From NCBI GenBank assembly GCA_001464815.1, contig LNDW01000015.1, positions 124,001 through 188,000 on the forward strand: DNA of 64,000 nucleotides, written 5' to 3'. This DNA comes from Betaproteobacteria bacterium Ga0077527. Lineage in GTDB: Bacteria; Pseudomonadota; Gammaproteobacteria; Burkholderiales; SG8-41. The notes below the pieces were generated by a model. The model was not told the DNA's origin, ran no database searches, and was given only the letters and a program-made list of their open reading frames with translations. Of this stretch, positions 41,161 to 49,801 are shown one piece after another (within the stretch, counting starts at the first letter, position 1; each line of letters opens with the position of its first letter). Both the position numbers and the translations under genes were made by a program.

Positions 41161-42093
41161 TCAGGTGCCGAGCAAGGCCCCCTTGGCGAGACCGTTGGCC
41201 CGGGCAAAGTCGCCTCCCGAGAGTTTCTTGCCGTCTTCGCCGCGGGCGCGCAACACCTCGATGAATCCACCCTGTGCGGTGACCTTGAAACTGCCATCAC
41301 TGACTTCAGCCACTTCACCGACCTTGCCGACGACATCGGCAAAACGGCGGAACAGGTGCTTGCGCGAATCAAAAATCTGGACCTTCTTGCCATTCAGCGT
41401 GGTCCACGCCCCCGGTGCCGGGTTGGTGCCGCGGATCAGGTTGTAGACAAAATCGACGTGATTGGCCCAGTTGATGTGGCATTCGCCGGCGCGGCACCAG
41501 CCCTCATAACTCGCCTGCGCCTCGTCCTGCACAATCTCGCTGTGCTTGCCGGCATAAACCAGGTCGGCGGCCTCGAGCATCGCCTTCACGCCCATCGGGA
41601 ACAGCTTGTTGAAATAAACCTCGCCGATGGTCTCGTCAGGACCGATATCGCAGGTCTTCTGCAGGATCACCGGGCCTTCGTCGAGGCCCTCGTTGGGACG
41701 GAAAATGGTCAGGCCGGTTTTGGTATCACCGCGGATGATCGGCCAGTTGATGGACGACGGGCCACGATATTTCGGCAGCACTGAAGGGTGATACTGGATC
41801 ATGCCCAGGCGCGGCAGATGGACAAACGTATCCGGCGCGAACTGCAGCACATAGGCCATCACGCCGATGTCGACGTTCAGTGACTTCAGCGCATCGTGCG
41901 CCTCCGGCACGCGCAGCGACGGAAACTGGAACACCTTGAGGCCGTGCGCCTCGGCCGCGGTGCGCAGCGGATCGGCTTTGGCGCCGGGTTTCTCAGGCGC
42001 ACAGAACACGCCGGCGACTTCATCCTTGCGCGCCAGAAATGCTTCCAGCACTTCCTTGCCGAAATCCTGCTGACCGATGATTGCGATTTTCAT
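41161..42093 (-). CDS. Single-domain 10-formyl-THF hydrolase/formyltransferase-like protein
   Basis: A 310-residue protein closely resembling the N-terminal hydrolase domain of 10-formyltetrahydrofolate dehydrogenase (ALDH1L1) rather than ordinary Fmt. The opening MKIAIIGQQDFGKEVLEAF, YHPSVLPKYRGPSSINWPII and GLDEGPVILQKTC are typical. The catalytic pair falls at His102 and Asp138, the same 36-residue spacing as His106/Asp142 of ALDH1L1. The C-terminal part (INWANHVDFVYNLIRGTNPAPGAW) resembles the formyltransferase C domain. It lies 18 bases after frc, which makes or uses formyl-CoA. It may move formyl from formyl-CoA to THF, or release formate from 10-formyl-THF; the choice is inference. True methionyl-tRNA formyltransferase is unlikely here. 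Confidence 0.8.
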   Translation of the reverse strand: MKIAIIGQQDFGKEVLEAFLARKDEVAGVFCAPEKPGAKADPLRTAAEAHGLKVFQFPSLRVPEAHDALKSLNVDIGVMAYVLQFAPDTFVHLPRLGMIQYHPSVLPKYRGPSSINWPIIRGDTKTGLTIFRPNEGLDEGPVILQKTCDIGPDETIGEVYFNKLFPMGVKAMLEAADLVYAGKHSEIVQDEAQASYEGWCRAGECHINWANHVDFVYNLIRGTNPAPGAWTTLNGKKVQIFDSRKHLFRRFADVVGKVGEVAEVSDGSFKVTAQGGFIEVLRARGEDGKKLSGGDFARANGLAKGALLGT

Positions 42094-42111
42094 TTTGAGC
42101 CTCTGCCAGAA

Positions 42112-43380
42112 TTATTTTTTCTTGGGCGGCGCGCTGAATGCACCCGCCACCTTCAGTTTCTCGACCTGCCCGGCATCGTAGCCCAGCACGTCCTTCAGCA
42201 CCTCATCGGTATGCTCGCCCAACAGCGGCGAACGCTTGATCACCGCGGGGGAGGCCGAGAGCTTGATCGGCATGCCGACGTTGAACCATTTGCCGCGCTG
42301 AGGATGGTCAAGCTCGACATACATGTCGCGGCCACGCACATGTTCGTCGTTGGCAAGATCCTCGGTCGACATGATCGGACCGCAGGGCACGTCGAGGGGA
42401 TTGAGGATGGCCATGAATTCGCGCTTGGTGAACTTCTCCGCGAACTTGTTGATCAGCGTCCACATCAGTTGCTGGTTCTTGCGGCGCTCGCCGATGGTGG
42501 CAAAACGCACGTCGGTGTCGAGGTCGGGGATGCCGACATCGGCGCCAATACGTTTCGCCAGCGCATCCCACACCGCCTCCTGCACTACGATGTAGAGCCA
42601 GTCGTTGGCGCCATGCGGCTTGCAGTGGATGGCGTTGCCGAGCTGGCCGCCGCCGGAATCATTGCCGGCACGCGGCGTCTCCCCCATGCCCTTGTAGGTC
42701 GGCACCGAATACTCGGGCATGTCGCCGCGGGTCAGTCGCTGGTGGTCGCGGAACTTGACGCGGCACAGGTTCATCACGCCGTCCATCATCGCCACTTCGA
42801 CATACTGCCCCTGGCCGGTGCGGTTGGCCTGGTGCAGCGCGGCGAGCAGGCCGATCGCGAGGTGGAGGCCGGTGCCGGAGTCGCCGATCTGCGCGCCGGT
42901 GACAAAAGGCGGGCCGTCGGGCACACCGGTGGTGCTCATCGCGCCGCCCATTGCCTGGGCAACGTTTTCATAGGCCTTGAATTCGGCGTAGGGACCTGAG
43001 GAACCGAAACCCTTGATCGAACCGACGACGATCTTCGGGTTGATCTCGTGGATTTTTTCCCAGGTGAAGCCGAGGCGCTCGAGTACGCCGGGGCCGAAAT
43101 TCTCCATCATGATGTCGCACTTTTTCAGCAGATCGACAAACACCGACTTGCCTTCCGCGCTTTTCATGTTGACGGTGATCGAGCGCTTGTTGCAGTTGAG
43201 CATCGTGAAGTACAGGCTGTCCGCATTGGGCACGTCGCGCAGCTGGCCGCGTGTCGCGTCACCCTGCGGCGGCTCGAACTTGATCACATCGGCGCCCATC
43301 CATGCCAGCAGCTGCGAACAGGTCGGCCCCGCCTGGACGTGAGTCATGTCGAGAATACGAACACCCTTCAAAGCTTCCAT
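42112..43380 (-). CDS. frc: Formyl-CoA:oxalate CoA-transferase (class III)
   Basis: Transfers CoA from formyl-CoA (or succinyl-CoA) to oxalate. From ATG 43380 (MEALKGVRILDMTHVQAGPTC) it has 422 residues, nearly the length of Oxalobacter Frc. Long stretches match: DSLYFTMLNCNKRSITVNMK, MENFGPGVLERLGFTWE, SIKGFG, the catalytic aspartate in QIGDSGTGLH (Asp167, equivalent to Asp169), MMDGVMNLCRVKFRDHQRL and PCGPIMSTEDLANDEHV. The Gly-rich loop GNDSGGGQLGN is present. It is divergent from the regulator gene, with the shared operator between them. The extra open frame upstream has no similarity. Confidence 0.93.
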   Translation of the reverse strand: MEALKGVRILDMTHVQAGPTCSQLLAWMGADVIKFEPPQGDATRGQLRDVPNADSLYFTMLNCNKRSITVNMKSAEGKSVFVDLLKKCDIMMENFGPGVLERLGFTWEKIHEINPKIVVGSIKGFGSSGPYAEFKAYENVAQAMGGAMSTTGVPDGPPFVTGAQIGDSGTGLHLAIGLLAALHQANRTGQGQYVEVAMMDGVMNLCRVKFRDHQRLTRGDMPEYSVPTYKGMGETPRAGNDSGGGQLGNAIHCKPHGANDWLYIVVQEAVWDALAKRIGADVGIPDLDTDVRFATIGERRKNQQLMWTLINKFAEKFTKREFMAILNPLDVPCGPIMSTEDLANDEHVRGRDMYVELDHPQRGKWFNVGMPIKLSASPAVIKRSPLLGEHTDEVLKDVLGYDAGQVEKLKVAGAFSAPPKKK

Positions 43381-43519
43381 GCTGATCTCCAAGATATCGA
43401 GGCCGGGACGGCCGGGACGCCACGTTGCCACCGGTTTGTTCCGGCGGTTTCTTGTTGTGCAACCCCATTGGGCAAAGCATAACCCACCACTACGTCTGCC
43501 ACTGCAACGTGGGGCAATT

Positions 43520-43525
43520 ACTATA
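43520..43525 (-). promoter_or_regulatory. Predicted -10 of the frc promoter
   Basis: Minus-strand TATAGT. With a start seven bases downstream, near 43513, the operator at 43548-43561 is centred at -41.5, the class II activator position. Confidence 0.55.
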
Positions 43526-43547
43526 GGCAATGGTTCACGCAGCAGCC

Positions 43548-43561
43548 TTGACCGCAGTCAA
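43548..43561. promoter_or_regulatory. Crp/Fnr-type operator, frc/regulator divergent promoter
   Basis: Perfect palindrome TTGAC-CGCA-GTCAA between frc (minus) and its regulator gene (plus). The same sequence recurs in the sucC promoter, with close variants at oxc and tctC. It is centred -41.5 from the predicted frc start and could also control the regulator itself. Confidence 0.75.
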
Positions 43562-43641
43562 GATTTGGTTGCAAAAATTCTCCTTGATTTACAATCAGTT
43601 ATAAAATCGTCAGCGCCCTCCACGCATCCACCGCGACAACC

Positions 43642-44250
43642 ATGACCCAGCTCGCGCTCCATCCACAATCCAGAATCATCCGCGTCCAACTGCGGCAGAA
43701 TCTGGTGCTTAAAAACCTGGGTGCCGCGCAGTGGCAGGAATTCGAGCCGCTGCTGGAAATCATCGACTATGCCAAGGGCGAGACGCTGGAACTGCAGGGC
43801 ACGCACTCGATGGAGCAATACTTTGTCATCGACGGCATCCTCAAACGCACGGTATCCAACGCCCAGGGCAAGGAAATGATCCTGCGCTTTGCCGCGGAGA
43901 GCGATATCGACACCAGCTACGCCGCATGGCGCCTGAAAACCCCGATGCCCTATTCGATCCGTGCAGTGACCAAGGTCCGTGCTGCAAAACTGTCGATGCT
44001 GCAGTGGGCGGCTTTTCTTGAGCGCCATCCGAAAATCAAGGGTGAATTCGAACTTGAAGTCATGCGCCTGATGAGCGAGGTGATGGGACATACCATCACC
44101 CTGCATCTGCTCAATGCACCGGGACGTGTGCAGCGCTTCATGCGCAAACACATCAATATCAGCGATCGTCTGCCGAAAAAGGAGCTGGCCTCCTACCTCA
44201 ATCTGTCCCCGGAAACCCTGAGCCGCCTGAAACGGCGCGGCAAGATCTGA
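43642..44250 (+). CDS. Crp/Fnr-family transcriptional regulator of the oxalate island
   Basis: A 202-residue protein with a cNMP-type beta-barrel sensor (about residues 20-110), a dimerisation helix (about 115-150) and a C-terminal winged helix-turn-helix (LPKKELASYLNLSPETLSRLKRRGKI). The recognition helix has the ExxSR residues used by Fnr to read TTGAT-type half-sites, fitting the TTGAC palindromes nearby. There is no cysteine in the protein, so it cannot hold an Fnr iron-sulfur cluster. The cAMP-pocket motif of CRP is not recognisable either. Its ligand is probably a pathway metabolite such as oxalate, oxalyl-CoA or formyl-CoA, but this is inference. Confidence 0.88.
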   Translation: MTQLALHPQSRIIRVQLRQNLVLKNLGAAQWQEFEPLLEIIDYAKGETLELQGTHSMEQYFVIDGILKRTVSNAQGKEMILRFAAESDIDTSYAAWRLKTPMPYSIRAVTKVRAAKLSMLQWAAFLERHPKIKGEFELEVMRLMSEVMGHTITLHLLNAPGRVQRFMRKHINISDRLPKKELASYLNLSPETLSRLKRRGKI

Positions 44251-44327
44251 AGATCGGTGCCGGCGCTGATTGATGCACCGCAATACCGCACTTACAGCGC
44301 GGACCAGCAGCCAGCAGCCCGCTAAAA

Positions 44328-44341
44328 TTGACCGGGGTCAA
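44328..44341. promoter_or_regulatory. Crp/Fnr-type operator of oxc
   Basis: TTGAC-CGGG-GTCAA. With -10 TAAGAT at 44364-44369 and a start near 44376, its centre is at -41.5. An alternative reading is a sigma70 -35 TTGACC paired with TTATAC at 44351-44356, 17 bases apart, in which case the factor would act as a repressor. Confidence 0.7.
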
Positions 44342-44363
44342 GAGCGTTTTTTATACGCTCCCC

Positions 44364-44369
44364 TAAGAT
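44364..44369 (+). promoter_or_regulatory. Predicted -10 of the oxc promoter
   Basis: TAAGAT positioned as expected for class II activation from the operator at 44328-44341. It gives a leader of about 138 bases before the oxc ATG, in which I see no known riboswitch or leader peptide. Confidence 0.5.
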
Positions 44370-44513
44370 GCAATGGATTCCATCAGAGCCGTTACCAAGG
44401 CGGCCTGGCCAAGGGGCATCGGGTGGCTGACGCACAGGCTGCCGGCAATTACCCATCCGTAAACGATTTCCACTGATTCACTGACTCAGAACCGCATCGC
44501 GAAAGCTTCCAAC

Positions 44514-46247
44514 ATGACGACCGACACCCAATCACAGTCACTCAGCGACGGCATTGACATCCTGATCGAGGCCCTCAAGCTCAACGGCATCAGCAACCTC
44601 TATGGCCTGCCCGGTATCCCGATCACCGACCTTACCCGCCGCGCCCAGGCTGCCGGCCTGCGCATGATCTCTTTTCGCCATGAGCAGAACGCAGGCAATG
44701 CCGCGTCGATCGCCGGCTTCCTGACCCGGAAACCGGGCATCTGCCTCACAGTTTCGGCCCCGGGCTTCCTTAATGGCCTTACCGCGCTGACCAACGCAAC
44801 CACCAACTGCTTCCCGATGATCCTGATCAGCGGCTCGAGCGAGCGCGAGATTGTTGATCTGCAGCAAGGTGACTACGAGGAGATGGACCAGCTTGCCATC
44901 GCCAAACCGCTGTGCAAAGCCGCGTTCCGCGTGCTGCACATCGAGGATATCGGCATCGGCATCGCGCGCGCCATCCGCGCCGCGGTATCCGGCCGCCCTG
45001 GTGGCGTGTACCTCGACTTGCCGGCAAAGGTATTCGCGCAGACCATCGATGCAACGGCGGGCAAAGCCTCGCTGATCAAGGTGGTGGATCCCGCGCCGCG
45101 CCAGATTCCGGCGCCGGAAGCAGTACAACGTGCCTTGCGCCTGCTCGCCAGCGCCAAGCGCCCGCTGATCATCCTCGGCAAGGGCGCGGCCTACGCACAG
45201 GCCGACACCGAAGTTCGCGCACTGATCGAAAAAACCAAGATTCCCTACCTGCCGATGTCGATGGCCAAGGGCCTGTTACCCGACACCCATGAGCAATCGG
45301 CGGCCGCGGCACGCTCCTACGTGCTGCCCGAAGCCGATGTGGTGGTGCTGGTCGGCGCGCGCCTGAACTGGCTGCTGTCGCATGGCAAAGGCAAGACCTG
45401 GGGCGGCAAGGATGCCAAGGCCTGGGGCGGCCAGAAATACATCCAGATCGACATCTCGCCGCAGGAAGCTGACAGCAATGTGCCGATCGACGCGCCGCTG
45501 GTCGGCGACGTTGGTTCCTGCGTATCAGCCCTGCTCGACGGCATCAGTGCCGCCGGTGCGGGCTGGCCGCAGCCCTCAGCCGACTGGCTGGGCGCGATCT
45601 CCGAGCGCAAGGGCAAGAACATCGCCAAGATGGCGGAAACGCTGGCCAAGAACCCGAGCCCGATGAACTTCCACAGCGCGCTGAACGTGGTGCGCGACAT
45701 CGTCAAGGCCAACCCGGATGCGATGCTGGTCAACGAAGGCGCCAACGCGCTCGACTTCACGCGCAGCATCGTGGACATGTACAAGCCGCGCAAGCGCATC
45801 GACGTCGGCACCTGGGGCGTAATGGGCATCGGCATGGGCTTCGCCGTCGCCGCCGCCGTGGAAACCAACCTGCCGGTGATTGCGATCGAAGGTGACAGCG
45901 CCTTCGGTTTCTCCGGCATGGAAGTGGAGACCATCTGCCGCTACAAGCTGCCGGTGTGCATTGTCGTGTTCAACAACAACGGCGTCTACAAGGGCACCGA
46001 TGTCAACCCGACCGGCGGCCCTGACGTCGCCCCCACGGTGTTCGTCAAGGGCGCGCGCTACGACATGCTGATGCAGGCCTTTGGCGGTGTCGGCGTCAAT
46101 GCCACGACGCCGGACGAACTGCGCAAGGCGATGGAAGAAGCCGTGCGTTCCGGCAAGCCGACGCTGATCAACGCGGTGATCGACGAAACCGCCGGCACCG
46201 AAAGCGGCCGCATCACCAGCCTCAATCCTAAAAGCGCCAAGAAGTAA
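44514..46247 (+). CDS. oxc: Oxalyl-CoA decarboxylase
   Basis: ThDP enzyme that converts oxalyl-CoA to formyl-CoA and CO2. The 577 residues match Oxc in length. Diagnostic points: [13 protein letters not shown] at the N terminus, ThDP-activating glutamate in [51 protein letters not shown], and the ThDP/Mg motif [14 protein letters not shown]...FNNNGVYKG. It lies downstream of the regulator gene but behind its own operator and promoter, and ends at a strong bidirectional terminator shared with tctA. Confidence 0.95.
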   Translation: MTTDTQSQSLSDGIDILIEALKLNGISNLYGLPGIPITDLTRRAQAAGLRMISFRHEQNAGNAASIAGFLTRKPGICLTVSAPGFLNGLTALTNATTNCFPMILISGSSEREIVDLQQGDYEEMDQLAIAKPLCKAAFRVLHIEDIGIGIARAIRAAVSGRPGGVYLDLPAKVFAQTIDATAGKASLIKVVDPAPRQIPAPEAVQRALRLLASAKRPLIILGKGAAYAQADTEVRALIEKTKIPYLPMSMAKGLLPDTHEQSAAAARSYVLPEADVVVLVGARLNWLLSHGKGKTWGGKDAKAWGGQKYIQIDISPQEADSNVPIDAPLVGDVGSCVSALLDGISAAGAGWPQPSADWLGAISERKGKNIAKMAETLAKNPSPMNFHSALNVVRDIVKANPDAMLVNEGANALDFTRSIVDMYKPRKRIDVGTWGVMGIGMGFAVAAAVETNLPVIAIEGDSAFGFSGMEVETICRYKLPVCIVVFNNNGVYKGTDVNPTGGPDVAPTVFVKGARYDMLMQAFGGVGVNATTPDELRKAMEEAVRSGKPTLINAVIDETAGTESGRITSLNPKSAKK

Positions 46248-46250
46248 CGG

Positions 46251-46304
46251 GCGCGGGCGCAAAAAAAACCGCGGCATTTCTGCCGCGGTTTTTTTGCGCC
46301 CGCG
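46251..46304. terminator. Bidirectional terminator between oxc and tctA
   Basis: A very long near-perfect hairpin: GCGGGCGC, an A-run and CCGCGGCA (to 46276) pair with TGCCGCGG, a T-run and GCGCCCGC, around a four-base loop. The A8/T7 tracts within the stem let it work in both directions for these convergent genes. Confidence 0.9.
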
Positions 46305-46326
46305 TGGTGGCGGGTTGCGGTCAATC

Positions 46327-47823
46327 TCAACCAGCGGCCTTGAGTCGCGCCTTGAGCTTGCCGAACAGCGGCCAGACCAGCAGCAGCAGGCCAAGTCCCA
46401 TGATGCTGCCGACCAGTCCGTTCGAGAAAAACACGCCGAGGCTGCCCTGGGAAATCAGCATCGACTGGCGGAACGCGTCCTCGGCCTGGTCACCCAGCAC
46501 CAGGGCCAGCACCAGCGGCGCCAGCGGGTAGGCCAGCTTCTTGAAGGCATATCCGAGCACGCCGAATATCAGCATCATCCAGATGTCGAGCATGGCATTG
46601 TTGACGGTATAGGCGCCGATCGCGCAGATCACGATGATCACCGGCGCGATGATCGAGAACGGGATGCGCAGGATCGCGGCGAACAGCGGCACGCAGGTGA
46701 GCACGATGATCAGGCCGACGATGTTGCCCAGATACATGCTGGCGATCAGGCCCCAGACGAAATCCTTCTGCTCGACGAACAGCAGCGGCCCCGGCTGCAG
46801 GCCCCAGATCAGCAGGCCGCCGAGCAGCACCGCCGCGGTCGGCGAACCGGGAATGCCCAGCGACAGCATCGGCAGCAGCGCCGCGGTGCCGGCGGCATGG
46901 GCCGCGGTTTCCGGCGCCACCACACCCTCGGCCTGGCCGGTGCCGAACTTGGCGCCGTCGGGTGACATGCGCTTGGCCACGCCATAGGCCATGAACGAGG
47001 CCGGCGTCGCGCCGCCGGGGGTAATGCCCATCCAGCAGCCGATCAGGCAGCTGCGCAGCGAGGTCACCCAGAACCTGGGCAGCTTCTTCCAGGTTTCGAC
47101 GACGATGCGGGTGTTGATCCTGGCGTCGCGGCCGGAGAAGGACAGCCCCTCCTCCATCGACAGCAGGATTTCGCCGATGCCGAACAGCCCGATCACCGCA
47201 ATCAGGAAGTCAAAGCCGCGCATCATCTCGTGCCAGCCGAAAGTCAGCCGCAACTGGCCGGTGACGGTGTCGATGCCGACCGCCGCCAGCGCGAAACCGA
47301 GCATCATCGCGGCGAGGATCTTGAAGGCGGGCTCCTTGCCCATGCCGATAAAACTGCAGAAGGTCAGGAAAAACACCGAGAAAAATTCAGGCGGGCCGAA
47401 CTTCAGCGCGAATTTCGCCACCAGCGGCGCGAGGAAGGTGATCATCACCACCGCGAAAAAGGCGCCGATGAACGACGAGGTGAACGCCGTCGTCAGCGCC
47501 TCACCGGCGCGTCCCTGCTGCGCCATAGGATAACCGTCGAAGGTGGTCGCCACCGACCAAGGTTCGCCCGGAATGTTGAACAGGATGGAGGTCATGGCCC
47601 CGCCGAACAGCGCCCCCCAGTAAATGCAGGAGAGCATGATCACCGCCGAGGTTGGCGGCATGCTGAAGGTGAGCGGCAGCAGGATCGCGATGCCGTTGGC
47701 CCCGCCCAGCCCCGGCAGCACGCCGATGAGCACGCCGAGGACGATGCCGATCACCATCAGCATCAGATTGAACGGGGTCAGCGCAATGGAAAACCCGTGA
47801 AACAGGGCATTGATTTCGTCCAA
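46327..47823 (-). CDS. tctA: Tripartite tricarboxylate transporter, large permease TctA
   Basis: Large membrane subunit of a TTT-family, secondary, binding-protein-dependent transporter. The 498 residues form about 11-12 helices. Family segments: LIGVLPGLGGANGIAILLPLTF, YWGALFGGAMTSILFNIPGEPWSVATTFDGYPMAQQG, and ITPGGATPASFMAYGVAKR. The start is TTG at 47823 behind GGGACGG. Last gene of tctCBA. In this setting oxalate (or another small dicarboxylate) is the likely substrate. Confidence 0.93.
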   Translation of the reverse strand: MDEINALFHGFSIALTPFNLMLMVIGIVLGVLIGVLPGLGGANGIAILLPLTFSMPPTSAVIMLSCIYWGALFGGAMTSILFNIPGEPWSVATTFDGYPMAQQGRAGEALTTAFTSSFIGAFFAVVMITFLAPLVAKFALKFGPPEFFSVFFLTFCSFIGMGKEPAFKILAAMMLGFALAAVGIDTVTGQLRLTFGWHEMMRGFDFLIAVIGLFGIGEILLSMEEGLSFSGRDARINTRIVVETWKKLPRFWVTSLRSCLIGCWMGITPGGATPASFMAYGVAKRMSPDGAKFGTGQAEGVVAPETAAHAAGTAALLPMLSLGIPGSPTAAVLLGGLLIWGLQPGPLLFVEQKDFVWGLIASMYLGNIVGLIIVLTCVPLFAAILRIPFSIIAPVIIVICAIGAYTVNNAMLDIWMMLIFGVLGYAFKKLAYPLAPLVLALVLGDQAEDAFRQSMLISQGSLGVFFSNGLVGSIMGLGLLLLVWPLFGKLKARLKAAG

Positions 47824-47879
47824 GATACCGTCCCTTCAGATCACTTGTCGTTGTGCCTGCGATCCAGCCTGCGCGGCAC

Positions 47880-48395
47880 TCACAGCCCGATCAGGGGCAG
47901 CGGATTGAATTCGCCCTTGAAAAGCGGCACCTTGAACCAGATCTCGAACATCGTGTAAGTCAGCGCGCTGACGGCGCAACCGAGCAGCACGCCCTTGATC
48001 CAGCTGTAATTGCCCATGAACACCATGAACAGGGCGATGTAGGCGGCGGAGGCGGCGTAGATGCCGATCAGCTGGATGCCGAGCACATAAAGCGCCACGG
48101 GTATCAGCACCTGCATGATCTGGCGCAGGGCTCCCCACTCGACAAACAGCTTGTCGTCGCCCTTTTGGCGCAGCACACCGGTCACGGTGACAGCTGCGCC
48201 GATGCAGATCAGCAAGCCGATATAAAACGGGAAATAGCCCGCCTCGGGGCCGTCTGCGCCCCATTTCGCACCCAGCCGCACGCTGTCATAAATGACCATG
48301 CCGCCGATGGTCGCGAGAAAGGCCGCGACCACCAGCTCGGCGCTGCGCATCGAAATGCCGCCGGAGGACCCGCCTGAGATTTTTTCTTCGCTCAT
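47880..48395 (-). CDS. tctB: Tripartite tricarboxylate transporter, small permease TctB
   Basis: A 171-residue membrane protein with four helices and the DUF1468/TctB pattern (AELVVAAFLATIGGMVIYDSVRLG...GPEAGYFPFYIGLLICIGAAV). ATG at 48395 (MSEEKISGG); the frame continuing upstream overlaps tctC and is not coding. It works with TctA as the membrane part of the transporter. It lies 86 bases after tctC and 56 bases before tctA. Confidence 0.92.
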   Translation of the reverse strand: MSEEKISGGSSGGISMRSAELVVAAFLATIGGMVIYDSVRLGAKWGADGPEAGYFPFYIGLLICIGAAVTVTGVLRQKGDDKLFVEWGALRQIMQVLIPVALYVLGIQLIGIYAASAAYIALFMVFMGNYSWIKGVLLGCAVSALTYTMFEIWFKVPLFKGEFNPLPLIGL

Positions 48396-48481
48396 GATTC
48401 CAGTCTCGGATTGCAATGACGGCCAGCGCCGTCCTGCCGGCTCCGGCACCCCCCTGACGGAAATGCCGGAGTGGCCGGGGA

Positions 48482-49483
48482 TCAGGGCTTGGCGAGGAAG
48501 CCCGCTTCCTTCATCAGGTCGCGATGCAGCACTTCCGCCTTGCTGACCCAGTCGGCATAGGCCTTGCCGGTGAGGAAAGTCTGGTTGAACGCGCCGTCTT
48601 CCATGAATTTCTTCCACTCGGGCGTGGCGCGCACCTTGTTGAAGAGGTCGACATAGAAGTTGACGGCCTCCGGCGGCACGCCGGCGGGCATGAAGATGCC
48701 GCGCAGCATCACGTACTCGGTGGACACGCCGGCCTCCCTGCAGGTCGGGATGTCGAACCACGACTGGGTATCGGTGACCCGCGTCTTGTACGGCATCCGC
48801 TCGTCGTCAAACACACACAGCGCGCGCAGCTTGCCCGCGCGCCAGTTGGCGACCGCCTCAATCGGATTGTTGACGGTGGCGTTGACATGCTTGCCCACCA
48901 GCTGGGTGGCCACCGCGCCGCCGCCCTTGAACGGGATGTAGGTGAACTTGACGCCGGCGGCCTTTTCGATCGCCACTGTCAGTATCTGGTCTTCCTGCTT
49001 GGCGCCGGTGCCGCCCATCTTGAAGGTGTTGGGCGGCGCTTTTTTCACCGCGTCGAGGAATTCTTTCGCGGTCTTGTAGGGATCTTCGGCGTTGACCCAG
49101 AGCACGAAATTGTCGAGGGCCAGCATCGACACCGGAGTCATGTCCTTCCAGTTGAAGGGCACGCCGGTCGCCATCGGGGTGGTGAACAGGTTGGACAAGG
49201 TGATGATGATCTTGTGCGGATCACCCTTGGCGGCCTTGACCTCGAGGAAACCCTCGGCGCCGGCGCCACCGGACTTGTTGACCGGAATCAGCGGCTGCTT
49301 CATCAGGTTGTGCTTGGCAACGATGCCCTGGATCAGGCGCGCCATCTGGTCCGCACCACCGCCGGTGCCGGCCGGGATGATGAATTCCACGGGCTTGCTG
49401 GGCTCCCAGGCGGCAACCGGCGCAGCCATGATGGCCGCGAACAGTGCAACCACTGCACCCGAAAACAATCGCTGAATCTTCAT
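48482..49483 (-). CDS. tctC: Tripartite tricarboxylate transporter, periplasmic binding protein TctC (Bug family)
   Basis: A 333-residue exported solute receptor. The signal peptide runs from MKIQRLFSGAVVALFAAIMA to AWEPSKPVEF. Bug-family features: VEFIIPAGTGGGADQMARLIQ, a first-lobe ligand loop, and FKMGGTGAKQEDQILTVAIEKAAGVKFTYIPFKGGGAVATQLVGKHVNATVNNPIEAVANW. ATG 49483 is preceded by a very strong GGAGGAG. It is the first gene of tctCBA and the island operator lies 119 bases upstream. Oxalate as ligand is inferred from context. Confidence 0.92.
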   Translation of the reverse strand: MKIQRLFSGAVVALFAAIMAAPVAAWEPSKPVEFIIPAGTGGGADQMARLIQGIVAKHNLMKQPLIPVNKSGGAGAEGFLEVKAAKGDPHKIIITLSNLFTTPMATGVPFNWKDMTPVSMLALDNFVLWVNAEDPYKTAKEFLDAVKKAPPNTFKMGGTGAKQEDQILTVAIEKAAGVKFTYIPFKGGGAVATQLVGKHVNATVNNPIEAVANWRAGKLRALCVFDDERMPYKTRVTDTQSWFDIPTCREAGVSTEYVMLRGIFMPAGVPPEAVNFYVDLFNKVRATPEWKKFMEDGAFNQTFLTGKAYADWVSKAEVLHRDLMKEAGFLAKP

Positions 49484-49572
49484 GACACTCCTCCTATCGA
49501 TGGGTGACGACGGTGCCGGGAAGTTCTCCGGCGAATTGCCGGGCCCGGCTTTTGTAATTGATCTTTGATGCC

Positions 49573-49578
49573 ATTCTT
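49573..49578 (-). promoter_or_regulatory. Predicted -10 of the tctCBA promoter
   Basis: Minus-strand AAGAAT, placing the start near 49566. The operator at 49602-49615 would then be centred at about -42.5. Confidence 0.4.
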
Positions 49579-49601
49579 GAGCAATTGCGGTGCTGGAACA
49601 A

Positions 49602-49615
49602 TTGACCGCAATCAA
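49602..49615. promoter_or_regulatory. Crp/Fnr-type operator of tctCBA
   Basis: TTGAC-CGCA-ATCAA, differing from the frc and sucC operators at one base in the right half (an Fnr-like ATCAA). Located 119 bases upstream of the tctC ATG. The rest of this 318-base gap (to 49801) is AT-rich DNA and the terminator of the universal stress protein gene. Confidence 0.65.
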
Positions 49616-49763
49616 GAATCGAGTATATCCCTCGCGCGCATTGCGGGCTGCGATTGTGGCTCAAGAGCAAGAAGCCGCAGATCGCAACCCGCCGCAATCA
49701 ACAGTCCGACGCGAATCAGGCCTGGCGCAGAAAAAATATCAATTAAATCAATAACTTGATAAA

Positions 49764-49796
49764 TCAAAGAGCAAGGCGGCACCCGAAGGCACCGCC
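49764..49796 (-). terminator. Terminator after the universal stress protein gene
   Basis: Minus-strand GGCGGTGCC (49788-49796) and GGTGCCGCC (49775-49783) form a nine-pair stem, with two G-T pairs, closed by a TTCG tetraloop. The following tract, TTGCTCTTTG, is only partly T-rich. Confidence 0.55.
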
Positions 49797-49801
49797 CCTG
49801 A

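Noticed and set aside
43584-43598. Second imperfect Fnr-like palindrome TTGAT-N5-ATCAG before the regulator gene
   Set aside because: The spacer is five bases instead of four and the segment overlaps the expected -10; too weak to call.
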